A stretch of DNA of 64,000 nucleotides from an uncultured Coriobacteriaceae bacterium (GTDB lineage: Bacteria > Actinomycetota > Coriobacteriia > Coriobacteriales > Coriobacteriaceae): NCBI GenBank assembly GCA_944321435.1, contig CALULH010000005.1:1-64000 (forward strand), in the 5' to 3' direction. The translations under genes were made by a program, and so were the position numbers. The notes under the pieces are model-generated. The model saw nothing but the letters and a program-made list of their open reading frames with translations, ran no database searches and was not told where the DNA came from. Positions 14,642 through 25,456 of this stretch are shown piece by piece; position 1 is the stretch's first letter, and each line of letters starts with the position of its first letter.

Positions 14642-17005
14642 CTACCGCCGGCGCTTGGACACCGCTCCCTCGCCGGGCATGAGGCGACGGGCGTCGTAGA
14701 CCCCCGGAACGCGCGTGACGGCCTCCAGGAGCGGGTCGAGCGCGCTGGCGTCCGAGATCTCCACCAGGAAGCGCAGCTCGGCGATGCCATCGCGGTCGAC
14801 CGTGGTGGAGGAGGAGGCGATGTTGCCCGCCGCATCGGCGATGGCGTTGGCTACGTCCACGAGCATGCCGATGCGGTCGAGCCCCTCGACCACGATCTCC
14901 ACCTGGAAGAGTGCGTCGGAGGAAGTGTCCCACTCGACCTCGATCATGCGCTCGGGGTTCTCCATGAGCCCCTTCACGTTAGGGCAGTCGGCGCGGTGCA
15001 CGGAGACGCCGCGGCCGCGCGTGATGAAGCCCACGATGTCGTCGCCCGGGACGGGGCTGCAGCAATGCGCCAAACGCACGAGAACGTCGTCGGTGGTGCC
15101 TTTCACCACTACGCCGGAGCTGGTGCGGCGGCGCGGCTTGCGGTTGGAGCCGCGCGGGTGGACGTTGACGCCGAAGAGCGCCAGCGGCGCGCCGTCCTGG
15201 CCGGCAACCTCGGCGGGAGCCGGCTCGAGGATGTGCTGCACCTTGTTGGCAACCTGCTTGGACGGCACCTTGCCCGCCCCCACGGCGGCGAAGAGGTCCT
15301 CGATCTGCTTGAAGTTGAGCTGCTCGGCAACTTGGGCGAGGGCGCGCGTCGAGCGCTGCGTCGAGATGCCGAACCCGCGCTTGCGCAGCTCCTTGGAAAG
15401 CGCGTCGCGCCCGGCGATGGCGTCGTCGTTCTTGGTGACCGCGCTGAAGTAGCGGCGGATCTTGGAGCGCGCCGACGGGGTCTTGACGATGCCCAGCCAG
15501 TCGCGCGAGGGCTTGGCGTTCTTGTTGGTGAGGATCTCCACGCGGTCGCCCATGGCGAGCTCGTGCGTGAGGGGCGCCACTACCCCGTTGACCTTGGCCC
15601 CCACGCAGTGGTTGCCCACCTCGGTGTGCACCGCGTAGGCGAAGTCCAGCGGGGTGGAGCCGGCGCGCAGGCTCATGACCTCGCCCTTGGGGGTGAAGAC
15701 GAAGATCTCGCTGTCGTACAGGTCGACCTTGAGGGAGTGCAGGAACTCCTTGGGATCGTCGATGTCGTCCGCCGCCGCCCAGTCGAGCGAGCGCTTCAGC
15801 AGGTTGATCTGCTCGTCCAAGCGCTGAGCGTCGGTTGACTTGCGGGCGCTGGATCCCCCCGACTTCTTGTAGAGCCAATGCGCCGCGATGCCGTACTCGG
15901 CCTGCTCGTGCATCTCGCGCGTGCGGATCTGGATCTCCAGCGGGCGCGCGGCGGGGCCGATGACCGTGGTGTGCAGGCTCTGGTAGTTGTTGAGCTTGGG
16001 CGTGGCGATGTAGTCCTTGAAGCGGCCGGGCATGGGGTGCCACAGGCTGTGGACTGCGCCCAGCACGCTGTAGCAGTCGCGCACGCTCTGCGTGATGACG
16101 CGCAGAGCGATAAGGTCGAAGATCTCGGAGAACTCCTTGCCCTTGCGCTTCATCTTCTGGTAGATGGACCAGTAGTGCTTGGGGCGCCCGTTGATGGAGA
16201 AGCCCGTGAGACCGACGTCCTCGAGCTCGTCGGAGAGCGTCTTGATGGTCTCGTTGAGGTAGCGCTCGCGCGCCTCGCGGCTCTCGGCCACCATGCGCGA
16301 GATGCGCTGGTAGGCCTCGGGCTCCAAGTAGAAGAAGGAGAGGTCCTCGAGCTCCCATTTGATGGAGGAGATGCCCAGGCGGTCGGCGAGCGGCGCGTAC
16401 ACGTCCATGGTCTCGCGCGCTTTGAAGAGGCGCCGGTCGGGAGGCAGCGCGGCGAGCGTGCGCATGTTGTGCAGGCGGTCGGCCAGCTTGACGATAACCA
16501 CGCGGATATCCTTGGACATCGCCAGGAACATCTTGCGGAGGTTCAGCGCCTGCTTCTCGTCCATGGAGGTCACCTGGATGTTGGTGAGCTTGGTGACGCC
16601 GTCCACGAGCTCCGCCACGGTGTCGCCGAACTCGCGCCCCACGTCCTTGAGCGACGTGTCGGTGTCCTCGACGGTGTCGTGCAGGAGCGCCGCGCACACC
16701 ACATCCGAGTCCATGGAGAGGTCGGCCAGGATGGTCGCCACCTCCACGGGATGGTTGATGTAGAGCTCGCCGGAACGGCGGCGCTGGCAGCTGTGCTTCT
16801 CGGCCGCAAAGCAGTAGGCGCGCTCGACCTTGGCGCAGTCCTCCGGCGACATGTAGCGCGTGCACACCTCGTAGAGGATGGGGTAGGTCTCGGCGGAGAT
16901 CTCCTGCGGGACCTCGTCGGCGCGGGTGTAGTGGTGCATCTCGGAGAACGGAAAAAGCTGGCCGTGCACATCCCGCACGGGCTTCCCTTGGGCCGTATCC
17001 GCCAT
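14642..17005 (-). CDS. rel: Bifunctional (p)ppGpp synthetase/hydrolase
   Basis: 787 residues, the long RelA/SpoT homologue. Domains in order: HD hydrolase with HDTVEDTD (about 95-105), synthetase with GRFKDYIATPK, the RXKD form typical of bifunctional Rel, and YQSLHTTVIGP; TGS (VFTPKGEVMSLRAGSTP); a conserved Cys/zinc-finger region (VRLAHCCSPVPGD); and a C-terminal ACT domain (VEIVVEGLDRIGMLVD). Both active sites look intact. It controls the stringent response. ATG 17005 lies 28 nt after recJ, so the two are probably one transcript. Confidence 0.95.
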   Translation of the reverse strand: MADTAQGKPVRDVHGQLFPFSEMHHYTRADEVPQEISAETYPILYEVCTRYMSPEDCAKVERAYCFAAEKHSCQRRRSGELYINHPVEVATILADLSMDSDVVCAALLHDTVEDTDTSLKDVGREFGDTVAELVDGVTKLTNIQVTSMDEKQALNLRKMFLAMSKDIRVVIVKLADRLHNMRTLAALPPDRRLFKARETMDVYAPLADRLGISSIKWELEDLSFFYLEPEAYQRISRMVAESREARERYLNETIKTLSDELEDVGLTGFSINGRPKHYWSIYQKMKRKGKEFSEIFDLIALRVITQSVRDCYSVLGAVHSLWHPMPGRFKDYIATPKLNNYQSLHTTVIGPAARPLEIQIRTREMHEQAEYGIAAHWLYKKSGGSSARKSTDAQRLDEQINLLKRSLDWAAADDIDDPKEFLHSLKVDLYDSEIFVFTPKGEVMSLRAGSTPLDFAYAVHTEVGNHCVGAKVNGVVAPLTHELAMGDRVEILTNKNAKPSRDWLGIVKTPSARSKIRRYFSAVTKNDDAIAGRDALSKELRKRGFGISTQRSTRALAQVAEQLNFKQIEDLFAAVGAGKVPSKQVANKVQHILEPAPAEVAGQDGAPLALFGVNVHPRGSNRKPRRRTSSGVVVKGTTDDVLVRLAHCCSPVPGDDIVGFITRGRGVSVHRADCPNVKGLMENPERMIEVEWDTSSDALFQVEIVVEGLDRIGMLVDVANAIADAAGNIASSSTTVDRDGIAELRFLVEISDASALDPLLEAVTRVPGVYDARRLMPGEGAVSKRRR

Positions 17006-17033
17006 ACCTCTCCCCTCCCCGCCGGCGCGCCGG

Positions 17034-20000
17034 CTACTCGTCCGGCGTGATGGGCCGGTTGATCCGTCTGAGCATATCCTCCGCCGAGGCGCCGAGGGCC
17101 CAGTCCTTGAACGCCTCGAACGCGCGGCGGGCGCGTATCCCCTCAAGATAGCGTATTGACTCATCCAGTTCTACCTTACCGGGGTGCTCGGTCATAGCGA
17201 TACGGCGCAAATCTCCCTGACCTGTAACATGCGCGAAACCGAGCTCCGCGAAAATGGCGATCCCCGCGCCCACGGCCTGCTCCGCCACGGGGGTGCGCAT
17301 GTCGATCGCCAGGCACATGCTGGCGATGTCGCGGTCGGTTGCCTGGAAGCTCGGCTCGCCGGTCTCGGTGCGGTGGCGACGCCACATGGTTTGGAGCGCG
17401 CGGTAGAGCGTCACGAGCTCCGGGCGCGTGGGCGCCGCGCCGGAGAGGATGCGCTCGTTGATGCGCGCATCGCGCGCCGAGTACAGCAAGTGAATCTGCG
17501 CGGGCGCCCCGTCTCGGCCCGCGCGGCCGCTCATCTGGTTGAACTCGACCGCGCCGAAGGGCATGTGGTAGAGCACCACGTGGCGGATGTCGGGCAGGTT
17601 CACCCCCTCGCCGAAGGCGGAGGTGGACACGATGCAGCTGATCTCCCCCGAGCGGAACGCGCCCTCCACCTCGTCGCGGGTGGAGCGCTCCAGGCCGGCG
17701 TTGTAGAAGGCGATGCGCCCGCCGAGCTCCGGCACGCGGTGGCGCAGCATGCGCGCCAAGTCGACGGACTGCTTGCGGGAGTTCACGTAGACGATGCTCT
17801 TCTCGCCGGTGGCCACGAGCGAAACCAGCCGGTTCTCGCGACAGGGAAGCTCGCGCTCATCCACCACCTCGAGGTTCTCGCGGCAGGCGCGATCGGTTAC
17901 CAGGGTGTCTATGCCGAGCAGCCGCGCGATCTCGTCGGCGACGTCCGGCGCGGCCGTGGCGGTGACGGCGAGGACCCGGGGCCGTCCCAGCTCCGCGAGC
18001 ACGCGGGGCAGCTCGGCGTAGGCGCTGCGATGCCCTCCCTTCGTCTGCCCGGCATGATGCGCCTCGTCCACCACCACGAACCCCACGCGGCTCGCGCTGG
18101 CGAAGCGCCCGCTGTGGATGGCGAGGAACTCGGGCGTGGTGAGCACCACGTCGACCGTGCCCGCGGCGAGGCCGGAGAGGATCTCCTCGCGCGCCTCGCG
18201 CGGGGTCTCGCCGGTGAGGACGCGCGCGGTAAGCCCGATGCGCGCAAGGTCGGACGCGAGGTGCAGCGCCTGGTCGGCCACAAGGGCGCGCAGAGGGTAC
18301 ACGAGCACGCTCGCCCGGCCGTTCCTGATTGCCTCGCGGGCGGCGTGAATATGGAAGATGAGCGACTTCCCGCGGCCCGTCGCCATGACGCAGAGGACGT
18401 TCTCGCCCGCTGCCAGGGCGTCGAGGGCCGAGCGCTGAGCCGGATGGAGCGCCCCGTCGCCGATGAAGAGGCGGCAGAGCCGCTCGGTGAGCTCCTCGGG
18501 CGCGCAGGAGGCGAGCTCGGCGCGGCGGGCGGCGGCGTCCTTGTCGCACGGGCAGGCGGAGACCTCGGCATCGATGCAGCAGTCCGCTTGGGAGTAGAGC
18601 TCCTCCAGGAGCTCGGGGTCCTCAGGCGCGGCCGCGGGTGCAGGGCGGCCGTCGCGCGTGAGGCCGTCGCGCAGCAGGATGTCCTTCACCATGAGCTTGG
18701 TCTTGACGCGGCCCTGCCATCTTTCGGCCACCGCCTCGAACACGAGGTCGACGGCGCCGTCGTAGGACGCCACGCGGTCGATGTCGGGCACGCGGAACAT
18801 GATGGCGGGGACGCTGGTGCGCCCGTCGGTGGCGAGGAAGCGCAGATGGTCGCCGGTCTTGCCAACCGGGGCCCTGTCGGTCATGGTCACGCCGGTGACC
18901 GCGAGAAGCGGCACCTTGTTGCCCTGCCCGTAGGGCTCGAGCACCGCCATGCTCTCCACCGTGGGCGTGTCGAGCTCGTCGAGCGCCACGACGCCCGCCA
19001 CTTCGGCGGTGTCCTCGAAGTCCTCGGCGGGCACCTGCGCAAGAACCTGCTCCAGGCGCTCGCGCAGCGCGTCGAGCTTGTCGACCGCGCAGGTGACGCC
19101 CACCGCCCCCGCGTGCCCGCCGAAGCGCACGAGCAGATCCGAGCACTTCTCGACCGCCTCGAAGAGGTTGACCTTGCCCACTGAGCGGCCCGAGCCGTGC
19201 GCCACGCCGTCGGCGATGGTGAACAGCAGCGCCGGCACGTGGAAGCGGTTGACCAGGCGCGAGGCGACGATGCCCTTCACGCCCTCGTGCCAGCCCTCGC
19301 CGCCGACGAGCACCACGCGGCCGCCATCGTAGGACTTCCCGGCAAGCTCCATCGCCTCGTCGGTGAGCTCCGCCTCGATGCGGCGGCGCTCCTGGTTGAT
19401 CTCCTCCAGCTGGGCGGCCAGGCGGCCGGCCTCAATGGGATCTTGGGCAAGGAGCAGGTCGAGCGCGAGCGCCGGATCGGTCATGCGACCGGCGGCGTTC
19501 AGGCGCGGGATGAGCGAGAAGGACAGGCTGTCGGCCGACACCTGGGACAAATCGGTGCCCGTAACGGCGGCCAGCGCCACGAAGCCGGGGCGCTGGGTGG
19601 CGCGCATCATGCGGATGCCGTCCGCCACGAGGGCGCGGTTCTCCGGGGTGAGGGTCATCATGTCCGACACGGTGCCGAGGGCGGCAACCTCGGTGTAGCG
19701 CCGCCAGAGGTCCGGGGCGCCGCGGCGGCGGCCCAGCTCGTGCACGAGCTTGAGGGCGACCCCCGCGCCCGCGAGCTCGCGGCTGGGGCTCTCGGCGACG
19801 AGCTTGGGATCCGCGACGGGAACGCCCTCGGGCACCAGGTCCGCGGGCTCGTGATGGTCGGTTACGACGATGTCGATCCCGCGGTCCGCGAGGAAGGAGA
19901 TCTCGTTCTTGGCGGCGATGCCGTTGTCGACGGTGATGACAAGGCCCGGCGCGCAGGCGGCGACCACGCGGTCGAGCGCCTGCTGCGAAATGCCGTAACC

Positions 20001-20372
20001 CTCGTCGAAGCGATGCGGGATGAAGGGGGCGACCCGTCCGCCGAGCGCGCGCAGGGCCTCGGTGAGCAGGCAGGTCGAGGTGATTCCGTCCACGTCGAAA
20101 TCGCCGAACACGGCGATCTGCTCGCCGGCGTCGAGCGCCCGCTCGACGCGGTCGGCAACGGCGCGCAGGCCGGGGATGATGGCGGGATCGGCCCAGTCGC
20201 GCTCAAGCGAGGGGGTGAGGAAGTGCCGAGCCTGCTCTACCGAGGTGATGCCGTGCGCGACCATGACGCGCGCGACGAGGGGCGCCACGTCGAGGGCGCA
20301 GGCGAGCTTGTCTTCTAGTGCGGGGTTGGCAGGAACGACCTGCCAACGATGGCTGGTGGAAAGTGACGACAT
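17034..20372 (-). CDS. recJ: RecJ exonuclease fused to a RecQ-type superfamily 2 helicase
   Basis: 1112 residues, twice the normal RecJ length. Residues 1-570 are a complete RecJ 5'-3' single-strand exonuclease: GDFDVDG (90-96), TVDNG (147-151), TDHHE (171-175), and the DHHA1 motif GGHAGAVG (418-425). A Cys-containing linker follows (CCIDAEVSACPC). Residues 635-1000 are a DExH helicase: ATGRGKS (664-670), VVVDEAHH (766-773), VTATA (803-807), TSAFGEGVNLPD and QMSGRAGRDG (946-955), the last two RecQ-like. RecQ and RecJ cooperate as separate proteins in E. coli recombination. All motifs are present, so both halves may be active. Confidence 0.93.
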   Translation of the reverse strand: MSSLSTSHRWQVVPANPALEDKLACALDVAPLVARVMVAHGITSVEQARHFLTPSLERDWADPAIIPGLRAVADRVERALDAGEQIAVFGDFDVDGITSTCLLTEALRALGGRVAPFIPHRFDEGYGISQQALDRVVAACAPGLVITVDNGIAAKNEISFLADRGIDIVVTDHHEPADLVPEGVPVADPKLVAESPSRELAGAGVALKLVHELGRRRGAPDLWRRYTEVAALGTVSDMMTLTPENRALVADGIRMMRATQRPGFVALAAVTGTDLSQVSADSLSFSLIPRLNAAGRMTDPALALDLLLAQDPIEAGRLAAQLEEINQERRRIEAELTDEAMELAGKSYDGGRVVLVGGEGWHEGVKGIVASRLVNRFHVPALLFTIADGVAHGSGRSVGKVNLFEAVEKCSDLLVRFGGHAGAVGVTCAVDKLDALRERLEQVLAQVPAEDFEDTAEVAGVVALDELDTPTVESMAVLEPYGQGNKVPLLAVTGVTMTDRAPVGKTGDHLRFLATDGRTSVPAIMFRVPDIDRVASYDGAVDLVFEAVAERWQGRVKTKLMVKDILLRDGLTRDGRPAPAAAPEDPELLEELYSQADCCIDAEVSACPCDKDAAARRAELASCAPEELTERLCRLFIGDGALHPAQRSALDALAAGENVLCVMATGRGKSLIFHIHAAREAIRNGRASVLVYPLRALVADQALHLASDLARIGLTARVLTGETPREAREEILSGLAAGTVDVVLTTPEFLAIHSGRFASASRVGFVVVDEAHHAGQTKGGHRSAYAELPRVLAELGRPRVLAVTATAAPDVADEIARLLGIDTLVTDRACRENLEVVDERELPCRENRLVSLVATGEKSIVYVNSRKQSVDLARMLRHRVPELGGRIAFYNAGLERSTRDEVEGAFRSGEISCIVSTSAFGEGVNLPDIRHVVLYHMPFGAVEFNQMSGRAGRDGAPAQIHLLYSARDARINERILSGAAPTRPELVTLYRALQTMWRRHRTETGEPSFQATDRDIASMCLAIDMRTPVAEQAVGAGIAIFAELGFAHVTGQGDLRRIAMTEHPGKVELDESIRYLEGIRARRAFEAFKDWALGASAEDMLRRINRPITPDE

Positions 20373-20429
20373 CGGTGTTGTCCTATCGGGTGGGCCCGCT
20401 GCGGCGGGCCGTGCGTTTGTACGCCAGCC

Positions 20430-20435
20430 ATTATA
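20430..20435 (-). promoter_or_regulatory. Likely -10 box of the recJ-rel transcript
   Basis: On the minus strand TATAAT lies within TTATATAATGG, 58 nt upstream of the recJ start. No convincing -35 is visible. The rest of the 20373-20656 gap is GC-rich, with one 8-bp GGCCCCGC/GCGGGGCC stem (20497-20529) that may end the HD-hydrolase transcript. Confidence 0.5.
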
Positions 20436-20656
20436 TAACGTTGTGCGGACACGCCCCCGCGCCCCGCCGCCCGCATCGCCGGGCCCTACCGTTTACGGCC
20501 CCGCATGCGCCGCTCGGAGGAGCGGGGCCGTTCTGGGTCGTCTCGGCGCCCGGCCCGGATCGGCCGCGCGTCGAAGCGCCCAAAACGCCGCCCCGCCATA
20601 GCAAGCTCGGCCCCATGCGGCGCCGTGGTTCTCGCCCCGCGTAGGACGGACGGGCC

Positions 20657-21256
20657 TTACGCTGCGGAAAAGGCGTCCTTATCGGGCGCAAAGCTCTGCA
20701 TAGCCTTGATAGTGCGGTCGAAAAGCTCGTTGAGCTCCCAGCCAAGCATCTCGGCGCCCTGCCGTATGACGTCGCGGCTGCAACCGGCCGCGAAGCTCTT
20801 GTCCTTGAACTTCTTCTTCAGGGACTTGACCGAGAAGTCCATGACGCTCTTGCTGGGGCGCATCTTGACCGCCGCGCCGATAAGGCCGGTAAGCTCGTCG
20901 GTTGCGTAGAGCACCTTCTCCATGGCGAGCTCGGGCGCGGGCAGGCCGGGGTTAACGGAGCTGGCATGGCTTTGGATGGCGCGGATGAGCTCGGGCGTAC
21001 CGCCAGCCTCCTCGAGAAGCGCCTTGGCGTAGACGGTGTGGTTTGCCGGGTCGTCGGCGTGCTCCTCCCAGTCCAGGTCGTGCAGCAGCCCGACCGTGCC
21101 CCAGAACTCCTCGTTCTCGGGGTCGATGTCGCGGGCGAAATAGCGTATCACGCCCTCCACGGTCTCCCCGTGAGTGATGTGGAACGGGTCTGCGTTGTGG
21201 GCTTTCAGCAGCGCGAGCGCGTCGTCGCGCGCGATGCCGGCGGTAAGGGTTGCCAT
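20657..21256 (-). CDS. HD-domain hydrolase (HDIG-type)
   Basis: 199 residues. The metal-binding HD motifs are visible: ITHGETVEGVIRYFA early, GLLHDLDWEEHADDP (HD) and a later NHTVY / IQSHAS. This subgroup, often annotated HDIG/YedJ-like hydrolase, acts on phosphorylated substrates that are not known. It starts at ATG 21256 with GAGGAGG upstream. Monocistronic between recJ and xerD. Confidence 0.82.
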   Translation of the reverse strand: MATLTAGIARDDALALLKAHNADPFHITHGETVEGVIRYFARDIDPENEEFWGTVGLLHDLDWEEHADDPANHTVYAKALLEEAGGTPELIRAIQSHASSVNPGLPAPELAMEKVLYATDELTGLIGAAVKMRPSKSVMDFSVKSLKKKFKDKSFAAGCSRDVIRQGAEMLGWELNELFDRTIKAMQSFAPDKDAFSAA

Positions 21257-21487
21257 GGTCTCCTCCTCTGCGCGGATTGATGCGGCCTCATTCTGGCACG
21301 GCGGGAGAATGGGCGCTCGCCAGAAACGAAGGCGAAACGCAACGGGGCGGGCGGCGCGGAGCGCTGCGGCCCCGAGCGTCCATGCCGGGGCGGTCGCGGC
21401 GCCGCTTTTGGGGGCACCGACCAAAGGCGCCGCGCCGACGGCTCCCCCGAGTAGGCGGCGGCCGCGGCGGCGGGGCAACGCGCCTTC

Positions 21488-22417
21488 CTAGGCGCGCGGA
21501 TGCGCGGCGAGGTAGGTTTCGCGCAGCTGAGTACGGTCGACGTGCGTGTAGATCTGTGTGGTGGATATGCTCGCATGCCCCAGGATCTCCTGCAGGACGC
21601 GCAGGTCCGCACCGCCGGCCAGCATGTGCGTGGCGAACGTGTGGCGCAGCGTATGCGGGTGCAGGCCCTCGACGCCCGCCAGGCGCCCGTACTTCTCGCA
21701 CAGGGCATGCACCGCCTGACGGCTGATGCGGCCCCCGTTCTTGTTGAGAAAGACGGCCGAGCCCGGCGCGGCGCGGCGCGCATGGGAGGCAAGCTCCGCA
21801 CGGGCCCCGGAAAGGTAGCCCTCGAGCGCCCGCCGGGCCGACCCGGCGATGGGCACGAGGCGCTCCTTCGACCCCTTGCCGGTCACGCGCAGAAACCCCT
21901 CGCCCAAGAACAGATCGCGTGTGTCCAGCCCGCACAGCTCGCTCACGCGCAGGCCGCAGCCGTAGAGGACCTCGAGCACCGCGTGGTCGCGCTCGCCCAG
22001 GGCACCCGGGGGAAAGGGTTGGTCGAGAAGGGCGGAGACCGTCTCGTGCGGCAGGTAGTCGGGCAGGCGCTCCTCCTTCTTGGGCAGGCGCACCGCCGCC
22101 GTGGGGTGGTTGCGGGTCAGCCCCTCGGACACCAGGAAGCGATGGAAGCCCTTGACGGCCGAGAGCGCCCGCTCGATGGAGGAGGACGCGTACCCGTCCG
22201 CACGGCGCGCCGCCGCGAAGGACTCGACGTCGGCGCGCGTTACGTCATCCGGGTCGACGACGCCGCGGCCAGCCAGGTGCGAGAGGTACGCGCGCAGGTC
22301 GCGCGCGTAGGCAGCCGTGGTGTTCTCGGAAAGCCCCCGTTCCACGCGCAGGTAGTCAAGGTAGTCGGCGCAGGCGCGACCGAGCCTCCCGGCCGGGCGC
22401 CCCCGCGGGACGGCCAA
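21488..22417 (-). CDS. xerD: Tyrosine recombinase XerD-like
   Basis: 309 residues when read from TTG 22417. N-terminal SAM-like core-binding domain ([19 protein letters not shown]), then the catalytic domain with R of [15 protein letters not shown] in [16 protein letters not shown] in [29 protein letters not shown] with the nucleophile Tyr. It resolves chromosome dimers with XerC at dif. No ATG is in frame near the expected start; TTG at 22417 is the best candidate and gives the usual family length. Gene order pyrG-xerD argues for a housekeeping role, not a phage integrase. Confidence 0.9.
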   Translation of the reverse strand: MAVPRGRPAGRLGRACADYLDYLRVERGLSENTTAAYARDLRAYLSHLAGRGVVDPDDVTRADVESFAAARRADGYASSSIERALSAVKGFHRFLVSEGLTRNHPTAAVRLPKKEERLPDYLPHETVSALLDQPFPPGALGERDHAVLEVLYGCGLRVSELCGLDTRDLFLGEGFLRVTGKGSKERLVPIAGSARRALEGYLSGARAELASHARRAAPGSAVFLNKNGGRISRQAVHALCEKYGRLAGVEGLHPHTLRHTFATHMLAGGADLRVLQEILGHASISTTQIYTHVDRTQLRETYLAAHPRA

Positions 22418-22524
22418 GAGCGCACCGCCCTCATCCCGCGGGGACGGCGCGCCCTTATCGCCCGCCGGAGGAAGATCCGGACCGGCGGGACGTATCTGCT
22501 TCCGGGGTACGCGGCGCAAGACTC

Positions 22525-24449
<1,925 letters not shown>

Positions 24450-24539
24450 GGGCGAGAAACGCGTTTATACGACCGGGTTGGGCGAATAGCGCATTCATAC
24501 GACAATGACGGGCAAGAAACACGGGGATACGAGCTCGCG
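24450..24539 (+). repeat. 30-bp phased repeat, plus-oriented arm (3 units)
   Basis: Three contiguous 30-bp units start at 24450, 24480 and 24510. Each opens GGGCGAGAA (or GGGCGAATA, GGGCAAGAA) and has ATACGA at positions 18-23: GGGCGAGAAACGCGTTTATA, GGGCGAATAGCGCATTCATA, GGGCAAGAAACACGGGGATA. There are no spacers between units, so it is not a CRISPR array. Confidence 0.8.
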
Positions 24540-24630
24540 TTTACGTTAGCAGGATATTTTTCACTTGCACAAACGTTTTATCAAGCTGTGCAACCACATC
24601 CATATGCGTTAAGTGCAGCTTCGCCCGAAA

Positions 24631-24720
24631 GCTATGCTCGTACGAATGCCTTTCTCGCCCACGCGGCGCGTATAAACACCGTTTTCGCCCACGCGCTTCG
24701 TATCAAAGCGCTTCTCGCCC
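24631..24720 (-). repeat. 30-bp phased repeat, minus-oriented arm (3 units)
   Basis: Three contiguous 30-bp units read on the minus strand from 24720, 24690 and 24660: GGGCGAGAAGCGCTTTGATA, GGGCGAAAACGGTGTTTATA, GGGCGAGAAAGGCATTCGTA. A fourth, shifted unit begins GGGCGAAGCTGCACTT near 24626. The arm faces the plus-oriented arm at 24450-24539 across 91 bp. Confidence 0.8.
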
Positions 24721-24791
24721 ACCAATAGCACGCCGCAACACCGGCAACCATCATCGTGAGTCATCACAGCCGCATCGTGCCGCATCCGATA

Positions 24792-25402
24792 GGCTATGAT
24801 CGGGATGAGGCAGGACGTAACGATCATCACCGCGGCGCCCTCGATAAGTTGGTTTACCTGATCCAACAGCTCGTCGGTAATGCTTGAAATACGACCAGCT
24901 TGGCACTTAGACGACCAAGAACCGAGGCCATTGAAGAACGCCCGAACAGACAAAGGGAGAGCGCGAGACACACAAGAGCGACCGGAATTAAGCCGCCGAA
25001 GGCAACAAGGCCAAAGATGGTAAGCAGGTACTTCTCAAGATAGATGACGGCAAGAACAATCATACAATTGGTGCTGAGATCCATGAGTTTCTCAGCGATC
25101 GGCGCACCCGCATCGTCCGGAATCAGAGAAATTGAAGCCGATGCAGCAGTTGAAGCCGCAACAAGCCCGAGTACGTTTGCCTTTTTCTCGTCGAGGGTTT
25201 GGATGTAAGGCGCGTACGTTTCAGGAGTAGAGAAGTAACTCCGCAACGGAAAAAACGAAGCGAGCGCAAAGGCTACGAGCAACACAATCGAAAAAAGACG
25301 GGCTGTTTGAAATGCCCGAATGGCCCTTGTGCCGTTTTCTCCATCATAATCTCCTATAACAGTTGCAAAATCACCTGTTTTTTTCACACGAATCTCCCGC
25401 AT
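24792..25402 (-). pseudogene. Disrupted multi-span membrane protein
   Basis: The frame from ATG 25402 (GGGAGG upstream) reads MREIRVKKTGDFATVIGDYD, then hydrophobic spans near 40-60, 105-130 and 135-155, and ends early at 24854. A second frame carries on the protein sense: ISSITDELLDQVNQLIEGAA followed by a final hydrophobic helix ending at about 24792. The switch lies near 24880-24895. A frameshift, probably with loss of a central periplasmic region, is the simplest explanation. Past 24792 the second frame only reads through the repeat arm. The family is not named here. Confidence 0.65.
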
Positions 25403-25456
25403 AAAGAACCTCCCCGCCCGTCTTTGCCGCACGGCAAAACATCTCTACGCTTTTTG

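Noticed and set aside
21488-22417. Phage integrase
   Set aside because: It sits next to pyrG with no phage genes around and matches XerD length and motifs. It is more than 17 kb from the phage-like block.
24450-24720. CRISPR array
   Set aside because: Units are contiguous at 30 bp with variation throughout each unit. There are no identical repeats separated by unique spacers and no cas genes.
24609-24971. Protein with repeated GEK/GEN decapeptides
   Set aside because: The frame only reads through the minus-oriented repeat arm. The same repeat family has a 29-bp period elsewhere, which would break any frame.
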